Below are positions 10,398-20,770 of a DNA stretch of 64,000 nt, piece after piece. Numbering within the stretch: position 1 is the stretch's first letter; every line of letters starts with the position of its first letter. The DNA is from Porphyridium purpureum. Taxonomy: Eukaryota > Rhodophyta > Bangiophyceae > Porphyridiales > Porphyridiaceae. The stretch is from positions 248,001 through 312,000 of the forward strand of contig VRMN01000007.1 in assembly GCA_008690995.1 (NCBI GenBank). The letters are read 5' to 3'. Both the position numbers and the translations under genes were made by a program. The notes under the pieces were generated by a model. That model was not told where the DNA came from, ran no database searches, and saw only the letters and a program-made list of their open reading frames with translations.

Positions 10398-13300
10398 ATG
10401 GTGCAGGTTGTTCCAGTGATTGTAGGCGGCGCCCTTTTGAAGGGTCTGTCGGTGTACGACCTCGGCCGCGGGTTCAAGCTCAACATTCAGAGCGGCGAGG
10501 AGGCGTTTAAGCGTCGTGCGTTCAAAGTGGATAGTGGGCGCACAGTCTTCAAAACCGCGAAGCATGCGTCTGTCTTCTGCGAGATCATGGATTCGGATGA
10601 CAAAATCAAGGAGCATATGGAGATCCCAGGCCAATTGAGCGTTTCTTACGGACCGCTTATCTTTGGCGCCGGTTCCGGAACGTATCTCTCGCAATCGGTT
10701 CAGACTTCGCGCAGGTCTACGCTGCGCTACAGAAGCCGTGTTTGCCACTCCTTTGCCGAGATAAAGCAGGGCGACAAAGGTGTGTTGGAGCCCGTTAGCG
10801 ACCTCGCGTCGATGCTGATGCCAAATGGGTGTGGTAACGATAACGTCGCCGATCGGTATGGTACAAAGTTTGTAGACCAGATTTTCTTCGGGTGCCAGCT
10901 GGACGTGCAGTTTTCGGTCACTTCTTCGGAGGATACGGATCTGTCGGATATTATGGCCCAGCTAAAGAGAGCCATCTGTGTGGGACATCTGTCGGTGGAC
11001 TTTTCTGCCAATTTCAGTCGCCGAAATGAAGAGTGTTCTGACCAGCTTTTGCTCGACATCTCTGCAACTGCGAGCGGAGTCAACTTCGTTTGTCCTGCGA
11101 CGCCGAATTTGGAAGAAGCAATGAAGCTGATTGAGGACTTCAACGCTGAATCCAAGGCCTTGCAGAAGTGTGCCGACCAGGACCTGGAGGATTTGACACA
11201 CACGGACCGGATGACTGTTGTTGGGTTTTCGCTCGCGAACATCGCAAATCACCTCACCCAGTTGAGCAGAGCCGAGGCATCCTTGCTGGACGAGAAGATG
11301 CAAACTGTGGGCGACTGCCTTGCGGTCGCCTCTCTTTGGAAGACGCGGCTCAAAAGCGCTAAGATGGAGCGTCATACCGTGCACGGATACTCGGCAAGGG
11401 AGCGTGAGCTTGTGCTTCGTCCGTATGAGAAGCAAGTGGACACTGAGATTGCCCGTCTTGAGAAAAAGTTGACGGAATGTTGGGAGTACCGCAAGCTCCC
11501 TTTGGCTGAGCTCGTTGGGCGCGAACCACCGACGAAGGAGATTCCAAAGTTGGATCTTGGAGGTGGAGAGGAGAACATCTTGCATGGATATATTGGCAGC
11601 GGCTTCATCTCGTCCCCCGTCCGGTTGTGGAACAGCGTGGAGGAGGTGCACTATGACTATGAAGGATTCACACTCAGGAGCGACGACGGCAAGGTGAAAC
11701 CCTGGATGGCTGGACGCTTACCGGAGCCGAACGAGCAGGTGCGCGTCATAGTTGCTGCAGCAGAAACTCCAGAGAAGCTGTGGCTGGAGGTGCAAATTGC
11801 GAATCACGTTATTGATCCGGATGTCCTTGTGACTCACTGTCAAATTGATTCAATAGCGCCATACTATGACCCGACGAAGGGCGAACTGTTTTTGCCGGAG
11901 CATGTGCGTAGGCAGGTTGAAGATTACAAAACAAGAAATGCGGTGCCGTCATTCCGCAACAAGACAATGGTATTCCTGGGCGGTCAGGGCAGTGGTAAGA
12001 CCAGATTGCACAAGATGCTAACTGGCGATATTGGAATGACTTCATACGCGACGCAGGCTTGCACGAGTACGCGGGTGTCTGCGCAAGCGCGAGGTCCTGC
12101 GAAAGAGCTCAGAATTGTCGATACGCCAGGGCTCGGGAAAAGCATTGCTTTTGATGAAGCAATGGAAATCCGCAAGGCGTTGATCACTGGCAATGTGACA
12201 CAAATTGTGATGATTGCACCACTGCCTACAACACGCCGGGCTGAAGATTTCATTGCGAGAATCCATGGAAGTAGCCTGGATTCCATCATGAACTGCGACA
12301 CGTTCAAGAAAGATAAGGATGGGATTGACGTCACGATGTTGAAGCGAGAATCATCTAACGAACCGCTCAAAAGGACCCAGGTCTTCTTGGTACTCACACA
12401 CGGAGATGCACACGTTAGTAAGATCAAGGAGCTAGCGCGATTGGAGGGAAAGGGGCCCTTCTTTCAGTGCCGAGAGTTTGTGGACCAAGTGCGATCGCGA
12501 TTCCCTTTCGTGGGTCCAGTCGCCATTGTCGGTCCCGAGGTGTCGGTGACGTGGATGTACGATACGATCGTCGCACTGGCTGGATATGCAAAGGATTGGA
12601 ATACAAATTACGAGATTCCGCTCTTTGAGTGCTTCCGCGAATTCCCTATGTACATACCCAAGCCCCGGCACGAAGACCTCGAGGAGATTCTGTTCCACGC
12701 GCGATCCGAGATATCTGCGCGGGCGGCGCTGGCCCGCGAGGAAATATCTGCAGCAGTGAACCAAACAGATGATGATCGGGGAGAAACAAATATTTCAGAG
12801 AACTATGTGGCTATGGCTGGACCCACCATCGATGTCCTTTTCAAATTCTTAGATGACAGCTTTGATGATTGTGCGATGGAAGCGACCGCCAAACTTGTTG
12901 GAGTGCTGCTGGATGAACTTTGGTTGGATGCGAGCAACGAGGATGAAATGAATGCACGAATCACAGTCTTGAACTACGTAAAACAAGTGCTGGCGACTGA
13001 CTTGATCGCTGTCCGTGGAGATATTGCAAGGCAATATCCAGTTGACGGATCGACTGCCGTATACAAGGCATGCCCTTATTGTAACGCCATTTTCTTTAAG
13101 GCAACGGGTTGCGATAGGCTGGGTATATGCGGTACGGTGCTGAAGCATGATCAAGGCCACGATATGCCGCTTGATACGCCATACCGCTACGAGTACACCG
13201 AAGACCGCAGCGACCCGTTGCGGCCTGTTCGTGGGCTGAAAATTCTAATAGGTCAAGGAGATGATTTGGCAGACAGGAATGTGTGGCATTTGCGCTGCAT

Positions 13301-13631
13301 GTTCAGAGTGACGCAGAGGAAGATTCAAGAATTTTTCGGGCAGGACCTTGGCGATACAGACTTGATGTCTGGTACGCATCGAGAATCTTTCCCTGGTGAG
13401 TGGGGATGTGGGCGTGAAATTGATTGGGCGAACGCCAGAACTGTGCCCCACGATGAGCTTTTGAGTATGAGACTGGTTCCCGCTGACGAGGTTGAGGAGG
13501 CTCTGGAAGAGAGCGAGAGTCGAAGCTCACGGGGCACTTCCCTTTTCAGACGTTGGGTGAGAGGTGAGGAGTCGCTGCCTCGTAGTTCACGTCTCGTAAA
13601 CAAGTCTAAGAAAAAAAATGCTTATGAATGA
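10398..13631 (+). CDS. SNTX-like domain + P-loop GTPase + Cys-cluster protein
   Basis: The product is 1077 aa from ATG 10398; the frame extends 18 codons upstream without an ATG. Residues ~1-220 resemble the N-terminal stonustoxin/MACPF-like module found in many non-toxin proteins: an opening VGGALLKGLSVYDLGRGF, a G.GSGTYLSQS...RSTLRYRSRV strand, then YGTKFVDQIFFGCQLDVQFS. A helical segment follows to about 400. A P-loop GGQGSGKT lies near 528-536 and the G3 motif DTPGLGKS near 574, with a THGD candidate for the G4 motif further on, as in AIG1/septin-type GTPases. Near residue 892 a CPYC...FKATGCD...CG motif looks like the zinc-binding tail seen after some such GTPases, and basic residues end the protein. 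It is intact and single-exon as read. GTPases of this build often act on membranes or in defence, but the role here is inference. Confidence 0.75.
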   Translation: MVQVVPVIVGGALLKGLSVYDLGRGFKLNIQSGEEAFKRRAFKVDSGRTVFKTAKHASVFCEIMDSDDKIKEHMEIPGQLSVSYGPLIFGAGSGTYLSQSVQTSRRSTLRYRSRVCHSFAEIKQGDKGVLEPVSDLASMLMPNGCGNDNVADRYGTKFVDQIFFGCQLDVQFSVTSSEDTDLSDIMAQLKRAICVGHLSVDFSANFSRRNEECSDQLLLDISATASGVNFVCPATPNLEEAMKLIEDFNAESKALQKCADQDLEDLTHTDRMTVVGFSLANIANHLTQLSRAEASLLDEKMQTVGDCLAVASLWKTRLKSAKMERHTVHGYSARERELVLRPYEKQVDTEIARLEKKLTECWEYRKLPLAELVGREPPTKEIPKLDLGGGEENILHGYIGSGFISSPVRLWNSVEEVHYDYEGFTLRSDDGKVKPWMAGRLPEPNEQVRVIVAAAETPEKLWLEVQIANHVIDPDVLVTHCQIDSIAPYYDPTKGELFLPEHVRRQVEDYKTRNAVPSFRNKTMVFLGGQGSGKTRLHKMLTGDIGMTSYATQACTSTRVSAQARGPAKELRIVDTPGLGKSIAFDEAMEIRKALITGNVTQIVMIAPLPTTRRAEDFIARIHGSSLDSIMNCDTFKKDKDGIDVTMLKRESSNEPLKRTQVFLVLTHGDAHVSKIKELARLEGKGPFFQCREFVDQVRSRFPFVGPVAIVGPEVSVTWMYDTIVALAGYAKDWNTNYEIPLFECFREFPMYIPKPRHEDLEEILFHARSEISARAALAREEISAAVNQTDDDRGETNISENYVAMAGPTIDVLFKFLDDSFDDCAMEATAKLVGVLLDELWLDASNEDEMNARITVLNYVKQVLATDLIAVRGDIARQYPVDGSTAVYKACPYCNAIFFKATGCDRLGICGTVLKHDQGHDMPLDTPYRYEYTEDRSDPLRPVRGLKILIGQGDDLADRNVWHLRCMFRVTQRKIQEFFGQDLGDTDLMSGTHRESFPGEWGCGREIDWANARTVPHDELLSMRLVPADEVEEALEESESRSSRGTSLFRRWVRGEESLPRSSRLVNKSKKKNAYE

Positions 13632-13988
13632 TAAATTTTGATCTTTTGCCGTGAAAGTAGAACGGCGGGGTTTGTCTGTGGGTAAATCGCCTTGAGTTTT
13701 TCCTTCCTCTTTCCTCCGCTCCAGGTACAGTTTAATCTGCACCTGGTTTTTCGTTGCCAGACCGTCACGCAGCACTTCTTCCCTTCTCAAAGGTTCTTCT
13801 TCTTTTTCAATTGACGGTTACTCTCTTTTTACTTTTTTCCAATCTAGCCATCATACATGACGCTTTGTATAAGGCCGACTTCGCTCGAGGAAAAACCCCG
13901 CAGGTTTGAAAAACCTCTGCCTGTCGGCCACTTCACGACCACCTGACTGGTCGTGCAACAAAAGGATTCCATAAAAAACTTGTAAAAA
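13632..13988. other. 3' flank of the GTPase gene and insertion site of element A
   Basis: No gene is seen. The stretch is pyrimidine-rich with several T runs and ends in AAAAA (13984-13988), which is repeated directly after element A. Confidence 0.5.
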
Positions 13989-14283
13989 TGTTGCAACTGT
14001 AGTGTTCACTCGCACCGAAGATGTCACTAGTCGCAGTAGACTGCATACGTTTATTTAAGCCCCTGTTTTCGCGGGGCTCGGACGAGCAACTAGAGAAGGG
14101 ACGGTAGGAGTGGATAGCATAAAAGAAGTTTATAAGTATTGCCAAGAGCAACTTTGATTTCTGCACCGGGAGCCATTGCGTGGGTGTCCACTGCGTGGCT
14201 ACGCTTGTGGGATAACATTAAGCGCTTCCCCTCCTCACATCAGTACGAGCACGTTGCCGTGCTCCTACGTGTTGCATCGGACA
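13989..14283 (+). repeat. 5' LTR of element A
   Basis: The repeat starts TGTTGC and ends GGACA. It contains a TATA-like CATAAAAG near 14118 that could serve as the element's promoter. The same sequence recurs at 18854-19132 and 20574-20589. Confidence 0.9.
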
Positions 14284-14322
14284 TTTCGAAATCAGGATAC
14301 ACATATCTGACTCGAACAAAGG

Positions 14323-15756
14323 ATGACAAGGGATAGACCAAGGACGCGCTCCGGCGCAGCGGCCAGTGGAGCATCGCGTGCTCCCGGCCGCGTTGGAGAT
14401 TCCCCGTCGCCCACTTCGAGTGACCCGGCCAACCCAGTCGGCGCGCCATCGACGGGCGGGGACCACACTACGAGCAGTAGCCCGCGTCTATCGGGAGCCC
14501 CCGGTACCTTTCAAGTGGCCGGGCAGCAGCCTCGCAAGTATGTCGACATTGAGGACGACGAGACGGGCGAGTATCCGTGGCTAGCGATTAGAACCGAAAA
14601 CCCGGACTGGGACCGGCTTCTTCGCTCGTGCGACTACCTCACCCGGGATGAGTTTGCGTCGGTGATTATCGATCAGATTGTCACTTTGGAAACTTTGCGT
14701 GCCGCCGGGCCGTTCGTAACGATGCAGTTCGCCAGGTACGCCATCCAACGGGATGTGTTCGACTCGAACATCCCGCTCCCTGAAAACTTCGCGATTTACG
14801 CCCCACGCGAAGACCATGGTGCACACTCTTCTCGTCAGGCACCCGCGTCCTCGTCTGCAACAGTGCCCCCGGCCGTGATCGGTGGAGTGCTCAAGGCACT
14901 GGAGAAACACGTGTACTCGGGAGACGAAGCGCAGGTACCCTTCCGTGTTTGGCGAGACAAACTTCTCGAAGTCAAGCACGTTTATTCACTGTCAGACTCC
15001 GATATCCGCCTCATTTTGCCCCTAACGTTGGCCGGGCAGGCCTCTGAGTTTGTGAAAAGGCATCCAAGGACAAAATTCATTGAAATTTTGGATGCTATGT
15101 CAAAAGAATTCCGCGTCGAATTGACCAGTCGTCTTGCGCTGTTTCGCCTCCGCGGTGCTAATTTTCAGCACTATCTGCGTGACGACCTTCCTCGGGTGGA
15201 GGCATTCGACCGGCTCACTGCACAGATCAGTGCAAACGCGGCGTCAGCGGGCCCAGACCACAATAACCAGTGGTCTGTGGCAACTTACGTGCTCGGTGCC
15301 ATGTCGGACGGCGGGTACCACACCGAAATGGCGCGATCCTTCATGCACCTGAGTGGGAACGAGCTGTTGCAATCTGTTCGCAACTTCCTGAGCGCTCAAG
15401 ACAAGGAGGCGCCTCGCGGCTCGTCCTCCCTCCTGTTCCAGCGCGCACCAGGCGGACCGGCGCGGCGCCTAGGGCAATCTGGCCAAAGCGAGGTCAGGCG
15501 GTACGGAAGCTCTGCTGGCAGAGGCGGAGCGCCGTCTGCGACAAATCAGGCCCGTCGTGTGAGGTGCTTCCGATGTGGACGGGACGGGCACATTGCATCG
15601 CAGTGCGCGATTAACGCTGACACAAATGTGAATCTGGTCGAAACAGAACATTGGCCATCGCAGAGCGCAGCGGAAGACTTCGTGAACGACGACGAAGACT
15701 CCGAGCATGAGCACGTGCCACCGATACAATCCGACAATCAAGCTGGCGCCGAGTGA
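14323..15756 (+). CDS. gag: Element A gag-like protein
   Basis: The frame encodes 477 aa from ATG 14323. A Pro/Ser/Thr-rich start is followed by a helical capsid-like region. A CCHC zinc knuckle (CFRCGRDGHIASQC) lies near residues 412-425 and an acidic tail follows. Gag packages the element RNA in cytoplasmic particles. The pol frame follows immediately, as in copia elements. Confidence 0.85.
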   Translation: MTRDRPRTRSGAAASGASRAPGRVGDSPSPTSSDPANPVGAPSTGGDHTTSSSPRLSGAPGTFQVAGQQPRKYVDIEDDETGEYPWLAIRTENPDWDRLLRSCDYLTRDEFASVIIDQIVTLETLRAAGPFVTMQFARYAIQRDVFDSNIPLPENFAIYAPREDHGAHSSRQAPASSSATVPPAVIGGVLKALEKHVYSGDEAQVPFRVWRDKLLEVKHVYSLSDSDIRLILPLTLAGQASEFVKRHPRTKFIEILDAMSKEFRVELTSRLALFRLRGANFQHYLRDDLPRVEAFDRLTAQISANAASAGPDHNNQWSVATYVLGAMSDGGYHTEMARSFMHLSGNELLQSVRNFLSAQDKEAPRGSSSLLFQRAPGGPARRLGQSGQSEVRRYGSSAGRGGAPSATNQARRVRCFRCGRDGHIASQCAINADTNVNLVETEHWPSQSAAEDFVNDDEDSEHEHVPPIQSDNQAGAE

Positions 15757-15774
15757 CTCGCACAGGCATGCGAC

Positions 15775-18700
15775 GTGTACACGATAACAGGCCACATGCC
15801 ACGCCTTCCCGGCTGGGGTGCTGTAGTCGTAGACCCGGGCTCCCCTTATTCTTTAGCGGGAGTCGAAGCGTACGCGTCGTACTGCCATGCATGTGGGAAA
15901 AACAGTGCGCTTCGTGAGGTGCACAAACCACCAAAGGTTGTTTGGGGAACGGCACTCACCGTTCTTGGACAAGGAGAAGTACGTGTCCCCGTCGGAAGTG
16001 AAGCGTTCCTGTCGTTTAACGTGTTCGTGGTTTCAGGAAAAATACCTATCCTGCTAGGCAATGACGTGCAGGAGCGCCACCATATGAACCTCATTCGACG
16101 TCCACGCCCTCCGCGCCTGACCGGCCCAGGATTCGCTATCCCACTCTACAAGATGATGTCTGGACACCTTGCTGTCGACTTTCTCTGCATGCACCAACAA
16201 GATTCTGACCCAAGTTGTCTTTCGGAACCAAATTCGTTGCTGTATACAATAGACGAGCTCATGACTCTACATCGTCGATTTGGACACACCAGTGCAAGGA
16301 ACATAGCGAAAATTCTGCGGTTGAACGACGAACCACTTGGCCATGACGAGCTCGAGCGACTGACTACGCGCATACGCGACTGTCCCACCTGCCAGTGGTA
16401 TGCAGGACGACGGACAACTTACAAAGCATCCGCGGATGTCGAAGTCACGTTCAACCACGCGGTATCACTCGATTTTCTGTTTATTCCAAATGACAGAGAG
16501 GGAAGTGGCTCGCTGAAGATCATGCACCTGCGCTGCGATGGCACGGGCTGGAGCGTAGCGGCCCAGTGCGACGGTGCAACGGCTCAAAACATCTACTCAA
16601 CCATCTTCACAACGTGGATTGCGTATTTCGGAGCACCGCACCGCATTCGACTCGATCGGGAACGCGTACTGGTGTCGGATGATCTCGAACGGATGCTTGG
16701 TAACGAAGGAACTGTCGTTGATGCAGTCCCGGTGGAAGCACACTGGACTTTAGGCTCCGTCGAACGCAGTCATGAGACGGTGCGAAAGATTTACTTGAAG
16801 ATAAGTGGCGAAACGGAAAGACTAAGCGTAAACGACCGGCTCGCCATCGTTACCCGCGCTATGAACTGCACCGCCGGACCCGACGGCACGGTACCGTCTC
16901 TCCTGGTTTTTGGTACGGTTCCGCGCATGGCCCTACGACCGGAAGTCGCGCAGCACGACTCCAGAAACGATCAAGAATATCGAATCAAGGCCATGCTTTT
17001 GGCTCGCAAGGAGTACGAGATATCCGTTTCTCGTGAGCGCCTCACACGAGCGCGCAGATCACGAGCGCCAGAGTACCCTCGCGACAGCGACGCCATCGTT
17101 CCAGGCATTGGCGTTCTGGTACGCAGAGATGCGTCTTATGAGTACACCGGACCGTACACTTGTGAAAGGCTGGACGGCAACCATGTGACAGTGGCCATCC
17201 CTTCCACCACTGGGCGTCCAAGAAAGCAAGTGTTTTCGATTCATAATACAAAAGTCTATCGGATGGGTGAGACTATCGCGCGATTCATCTATCACACGGA
17301 GCAAGACGAGCCGGAGACGCATCTATTCAACGACGCGCGATACCAGGAGCTCCAAGGATTGGTGAACCGCGGAACATTCTCTCCATGTCGTTCACCGCCA
17401 GCCCACGCCAATATCGTCAAGGCCAGATTCGACGACCGCGTGAAGGCGGACGGCTCGTACAAAGCTAGACTGGTAGCCTGCGGGCATCGCTTTGCAGACC
17501 GCGAGGCGCATTTGACTTCGATCAACTCGCCTGTCTTGACTCGCTGTTCGTTTCGGACCGTCGTTTCACTGTGCTGTTCCATGAACAAGCCTTTGTATTA
17601 TCGTGACTTTTCACAAGCATACATACAAAGCGAATACTCCTTAATCAGGAACGTGTACTTGCGGCTCGACGACTCGACAAGGGACATTCTCACCGATATC
17701 ACAGGACAACAGTGGCCATTGCACGCCAAGCTCGAAAAGGCCCTTTACGGCTTACGAGAATCAGGCACGCTCTGGTATCATACCATCAGCAATCACCTTA
17801 AAGCGAGAGGCTTCGTTCCGACTGCACTGGACTCATGTCTAATGTTTCACCGGCCTGATGAGCAATTTTCGGGAGCTCTAGGTCTACTGGTCGACGACAC
17901 CATTTTTTTCGGCAATCAGCTATGTTTAAATGCGGAACGGGCCGCAACCGACACATTCGAGAGCAAAGGCGTACAAGGCATACCTTTTAATTTCAACGGA
18001 GCGCGAGTGAGCAGTTGCGGCGGCGGCGGCTTCCGCATCTCGATTTTCGATTACGTGCGCAAGAATCTTTCCAGAGTGAAATTGCCGACTGAGTTTGACA
18101 GTTTCCGATCTCTCCGCGGACGAGTAGCATATGTGTCCAACAACGGGCGGCCAGATTTGTTGTACCACGTTGCGAAGTTGTCTCAAGTAACACATGCACA
18201 GTTCGACTCAGCGCAAGCCAAGACTCTTCTCAGTGTGACGAAACGGCTGCACTTGACCAACAACGCGTATTCTCTAATTTACAGGCCACTTGACGTTCAG
18301 AAACTCAAGTTCAGAGTGTACGCAGACGCATCGTTCGCGTCGAACCGCGATTACTCGTCTCAAATTGGCTACGTGGTTTTCCTCGGCGACAATACGGACA
18401 CAGTACATTTCTTGCACGCAGTCTCAAAGAAAACTCGCCACGCAGTTTACTCCGTGATGGGCGCGGAATTGCTGGCGCTGTGTGCAGCATTGGATTTCGC
18501 AGAAGCGCTGCGTGCTGACCTGCTTCGGACCGGGGTGGCAGTCGATATCGATCTGTATACGGATTCAAAGCAAATATACGACGCAGTCGCACACGGTACG
18601 ACTCTTGATGAGAAACGAATGATGATTCGGCTGTTAATGGTTCGACAAAGCGTGGATGTGCTTTCAATTGCGCGACTTCACCACATCTCTGGCACACAAA

Positions 18701-18837
18701 ATGTAGCAGACGCGCTAACAAAACACCGTCGTCATTGTCCTCTGTGGGACCAAGTCATGAGAAACGGAACGCTGTCCCATCATACAAACGAGTGCATCTT
18801 CTTCTCCAAAGCACCATCAAGCACGGATTGCTCGTGA
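15775..18837 (+). CDS. pol: Element A pol polyprotein
   Basis: The open frame encodes about 1020 aa. In order it shows an aspartic protease motif (VDPGSPYSLAG), a GAG-pre-integrase motif (LHRRFGHTSARN) with the CPTCQ Cys pair, an integrase core, a copia-type reverse transcriptase (YRDFSQAYIQ, then LLVDDTIFFG) and RNase H (YADASFASN, then the YTDSKQIYDAV motif). Integrase before reverse transcriptase defines the Ty1/copia order. Confidence 0.92.
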   Translation: MYTITGHMPRLPGWGAVVVDPGSPYSLAGVEAYASYCHACGKNSALREVHKPPKVVWGTALTVLGQGEVRVPVGSEAFLSFNVFVVSGKIPILLGNDVQERHHMNLIRRPRPPRLTGPGFAIPLYKMMSGHLAVDFLCMHQQDSDPSCLSEPNSLLYTIDELMTLHRRFGHTSARNIAKILRLNDEPLGHDELERLTTRIRDCPTCQWYAGRRTTYKASADVEVTFNHAVSLDFLFIPNDREGSGSLKIMHLRCDGTGWSVAAQCDGATAQNIYSTIFTTWIAYFGAPHRIRLDRERVLVSDDLERMLGNEGTVVDAVPVEAHWTLGSVERSHETVRKIYLKISGETERLSVNDRLAIVTRAMNCTAGPDGTVPSLLVFGTVPRMALRPEVAQHDSRNDQEYRIKAMLLARKEYEISVSRERLTRARRSRAPEYPRDSDAIVPGIGVLVRRDASYEYTGPYTCERLDGNHVTVAIPSTTGRPRKQVFSIHNTKVYRMGETIARFIYHTEQDEPETHLFNDARYQELQGLVNRGTFSPCRSPPAHANIVKARFDDRVKADGSYKARLVACGHRFADREAHLTSINSPVLTRCSFRTVVSLCCSMNKPLYYRDFSQAYIQSEYSLIRNVYLRLDDSTRDILTDITGQQWPLHAKLEKALYGLRESGTLWYHTISNHLKARGFVPTALDSCLMFHRPDEQFSGALGLLVDDTIFFGNQLCLNAERAATDTFESKGVQGIPFNFNGARVSSCGGGGFRISIFDYVRKNLSRVKLPTEFDSFRSLRGRVAYVSNNGRPDLLYHVAKLSQVTHAQFDSAQAKTLLSVTKRLHLTNNAYSLIYRPLDVQKLKFRVYADASFASNRDYSSQIGYVVFLGDNTDTVHFLHAVSKKTRHAVYSVMGAELLALCAALDFAEALRADLLRTGVAVDIDLYTDSKQIYDAVAHGTTLDEKRMMIRLLMVRQSVDVLSIARLHHISGTQNVADALTKHRRHCPLWDQVMRNGTLSHHTNECIFFSKAPSSTDCS

Positions 18838-19132
18838 AAAGAAGATGGGCGAGTGTTGCAACTGTAGTGTTCACTCGCACCGAAGATGTCACTAGTCGCA
18901 GTAGACTGCATACGTTAATTTAAGCCCCTGTTTTCGCGGGGCTCGGACGAGCAACTAGAGAAGGGACGGTAGGAGTGGATAGCATAAAAGAAGTTTATAA
19001 GTATTGCCAAGAGCAACTTTGATTTCTGCACCGGGAGCCATTGCGTGGGTGTCCACTGCGTGGCTACGCTTGTGGGATAACATTAAGCGCTTCCCCTCCT
19101 CACATCAGTACGAGCACGTTGCCGTGCTCCTA

Positions 19133-20571
19133 AGGTGCGACCAAATCGGATAGGGGACAGTACCTTTTTCCAAGTTTTACTAGTAAAATGATCTGCTTTA
19201 CTATAAAAGGGAAAGAGGTCCGCTGAAAAGGGAATGTGGAAGAGGTCAAAACGGATAGGGGACACGACACAGTTCCCGCCATTACTCAGCAATGAAAGGT
19301 CGGAATCGGTCGCCGTTTCCTTGTGCGTATGCACCTCAAAGATGCGCACAGTTGAATATGCGTTTCGGTAGAGACGCGTTCAAATTGACCTGTTAAGGCT
19401 GGTCCAAAGTCTCCCAAACCAGTAAGATGGTATTTTTCAGCTCTAGCACCATCTGACACTCCCTTGCACCCACGTAAACCTTGGGCGCTGGTAGCTCCCA
19501 CATCTTCTCGATGACATTGAGGTCCGGCGAGTATGCTGGCCAGTCTCGAAGCTCCACATTCTTGTCATTCATGAAATTCTTAGCCAGGCGACTTTTGTAC
19601 ACCAGCGCGATATCCTGGAGAAAAACCATGTTCGGGTCCACCATCTGACGGCAGCGGTCCAGCACGCCGTCATTCTGAAGCATGGAAACACAATTGGCAG
19701 CGGCGAAGATCCTGTGAATGAGTTGAAAGTGAACATCTCATGTCACAAAAATGGCGCACCAAACAGTGCATCGACCGCCGCCCAAACGTCACGACCAAAC
19801 GTTTGAAAGATCGTTCGTACGCTCAAGCCACGTCATGTGGATAGCATCTGGCCCATCCAAATTGCACTTTATTTCGTCCCTGAACACAACTGTGGCCCAA
19901 TTCATTTGTTCCAGCTCATGCCGTCTTGTCAAGGCCAGCCTTTTGAGGTCGAATTTGAGTGTCAGCGGTACGTGAGCTGGATTTCTCCCGCGCGCACTGG
20001 TTAAGCTTATTGCTGTCCTGATTGCCATTGAATTTAGGATCCGAATTACACGGTAAATGCGTTGTGTAGCACAAATTTGCCGGCCATCATTTACGGGCCA
20101 AATCCTTTTGATGTCATAAATCTTGATTTTTCATGCCTTTGTGCGGTTTGGAGCGTCCGCAGAAGCGAAACTATGTACGTGTACGATGGGAGCATCTACC
20201 TAGAACAAATCGCATTGCATAGAGCACCTAATGTATGTCACAATGGCTCTCACTTTTTGTCCCACTCCCAAAGGCCCTGAAAGTGTCATATCTTCTCATC
20301 CGAGGGGTCAATATTGCGATTTTTGGTATCGAAATGAAGCTCTTTACGAGTTTTGCTCGATGCACTTCTCTTCACTTCCTTTCCTTCATTTCTTTCCGAG
20401 ATATAAGGCTTCCCGTGACTGTCCCCTATCCGTTTTGTGCAACAAATTTCTTGCATGCCGGCACCACCCGCCCGCCCCAAATTATGTTCCTAGTAAAAAG
20501 TCAAAATTTAATATGAAGTGTCTAATTTTTCTTAGAAATTTTACTGTCCCCTATCCGTTCTGGTCGCACCT
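19133..20571 (-). mobile_element. Tc1-like DNA transposon, copy 1, complete ends
   Basis: The element is 1439 bp with terminal inverted repeats (AGGTGCGACCAAATCGGATA at the left and its near-perfect inverse at the right), flanked by TA. Each end carries two direct copies of a CGGATAGGGGACA motif: near 19148 and 19254 on the left, and in inverse orientation near 20417 and 20547 on the right. This is the IR/DR layout of some Tc1 elements. It sits in the LTR of a young copia element, so it moved recently, yet its own transposase gene is broken. Confidence 0.9.
19393..20028 (-). pseudogene. Broken Tc1-family transposase (copy 1)
   Basis: The 5' part (20028-19789) carries the first catalytic Asp region (FRDEIKCNLDGPD). 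The 3' part (19683-19393) has the second Asp region and the DWPAYSPDLNVIEKMWE block with the final Glu of a DD34E triad. The N-terminal DNA-binding part is not recognisable in one frame, and the two pieces are in different frames, so no full-length enzyme can be made. Mobility must have depended on transposase from another copy. Confidence 0.85.
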
Positions 20572-20594
20572 TACGTGTTGTATCGGACAAAAAA

Positions 20595-20770
20595 CAATTG
20601 TGCTGCCCGTGTAGGGGTAGCGTTGGCCAAGGGGCGCCGCGTCCTCTTTCTTGTCGGTACTTGGTGTCGCGCCCTCTTTCTTGTCAGCACTTGGCGCAGC
20701 TCGTCTTGAGCCACCTTCTGATTTGACAGTGCATGCGACTGAGCACATTGTCTTCCACGCTTCGGATGAG
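20595..20770. other. Short host stretch between element A and Tc1 copy 2, with a 30-bp tandem duplication
   Basis: CGTCCTCTTTCTTGTCGGTACTTGG-like sequence occurs twice in tandem (about 20639-20695). On the minus strand it reads as a repeated DKKEGA.PS unit. It may be a leftover of a host coding region, but that is not provable here. Confidence 0.4.

Larger units (their letters stand above)
13989..20589 (+). mobile_element. Element A: Ty1/copia retrotransposon, whole-looking and young
   Basis: LTRs of about 295 bp (TGTTGCAACT...ATCGGACA) flank gag and pol frames in copia order. The target duplication AAAAA is present on both sides (13984-13988 and 20590-20594). A purine-rich tract lies just before the 3' LTR (about 18835-18853). 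I see two base differences between the LTRs, which points to a recent insertion. The 3' LTR is split by Tc1 copy 1. The coding part looks whole. Confidence 0.9.
18854..20589 (+). repeat. 3' LTR of element A, split by a Tc1 insertion
   Basis: LTR sequence runs from 18854 to 19132, is interrupted by Tc1 copy 1, and resumes at 20574-20589. The TA target dinucleotide is present on both sides of the insert (19131-19132 and 20572-20573). Confidence 0.92.
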
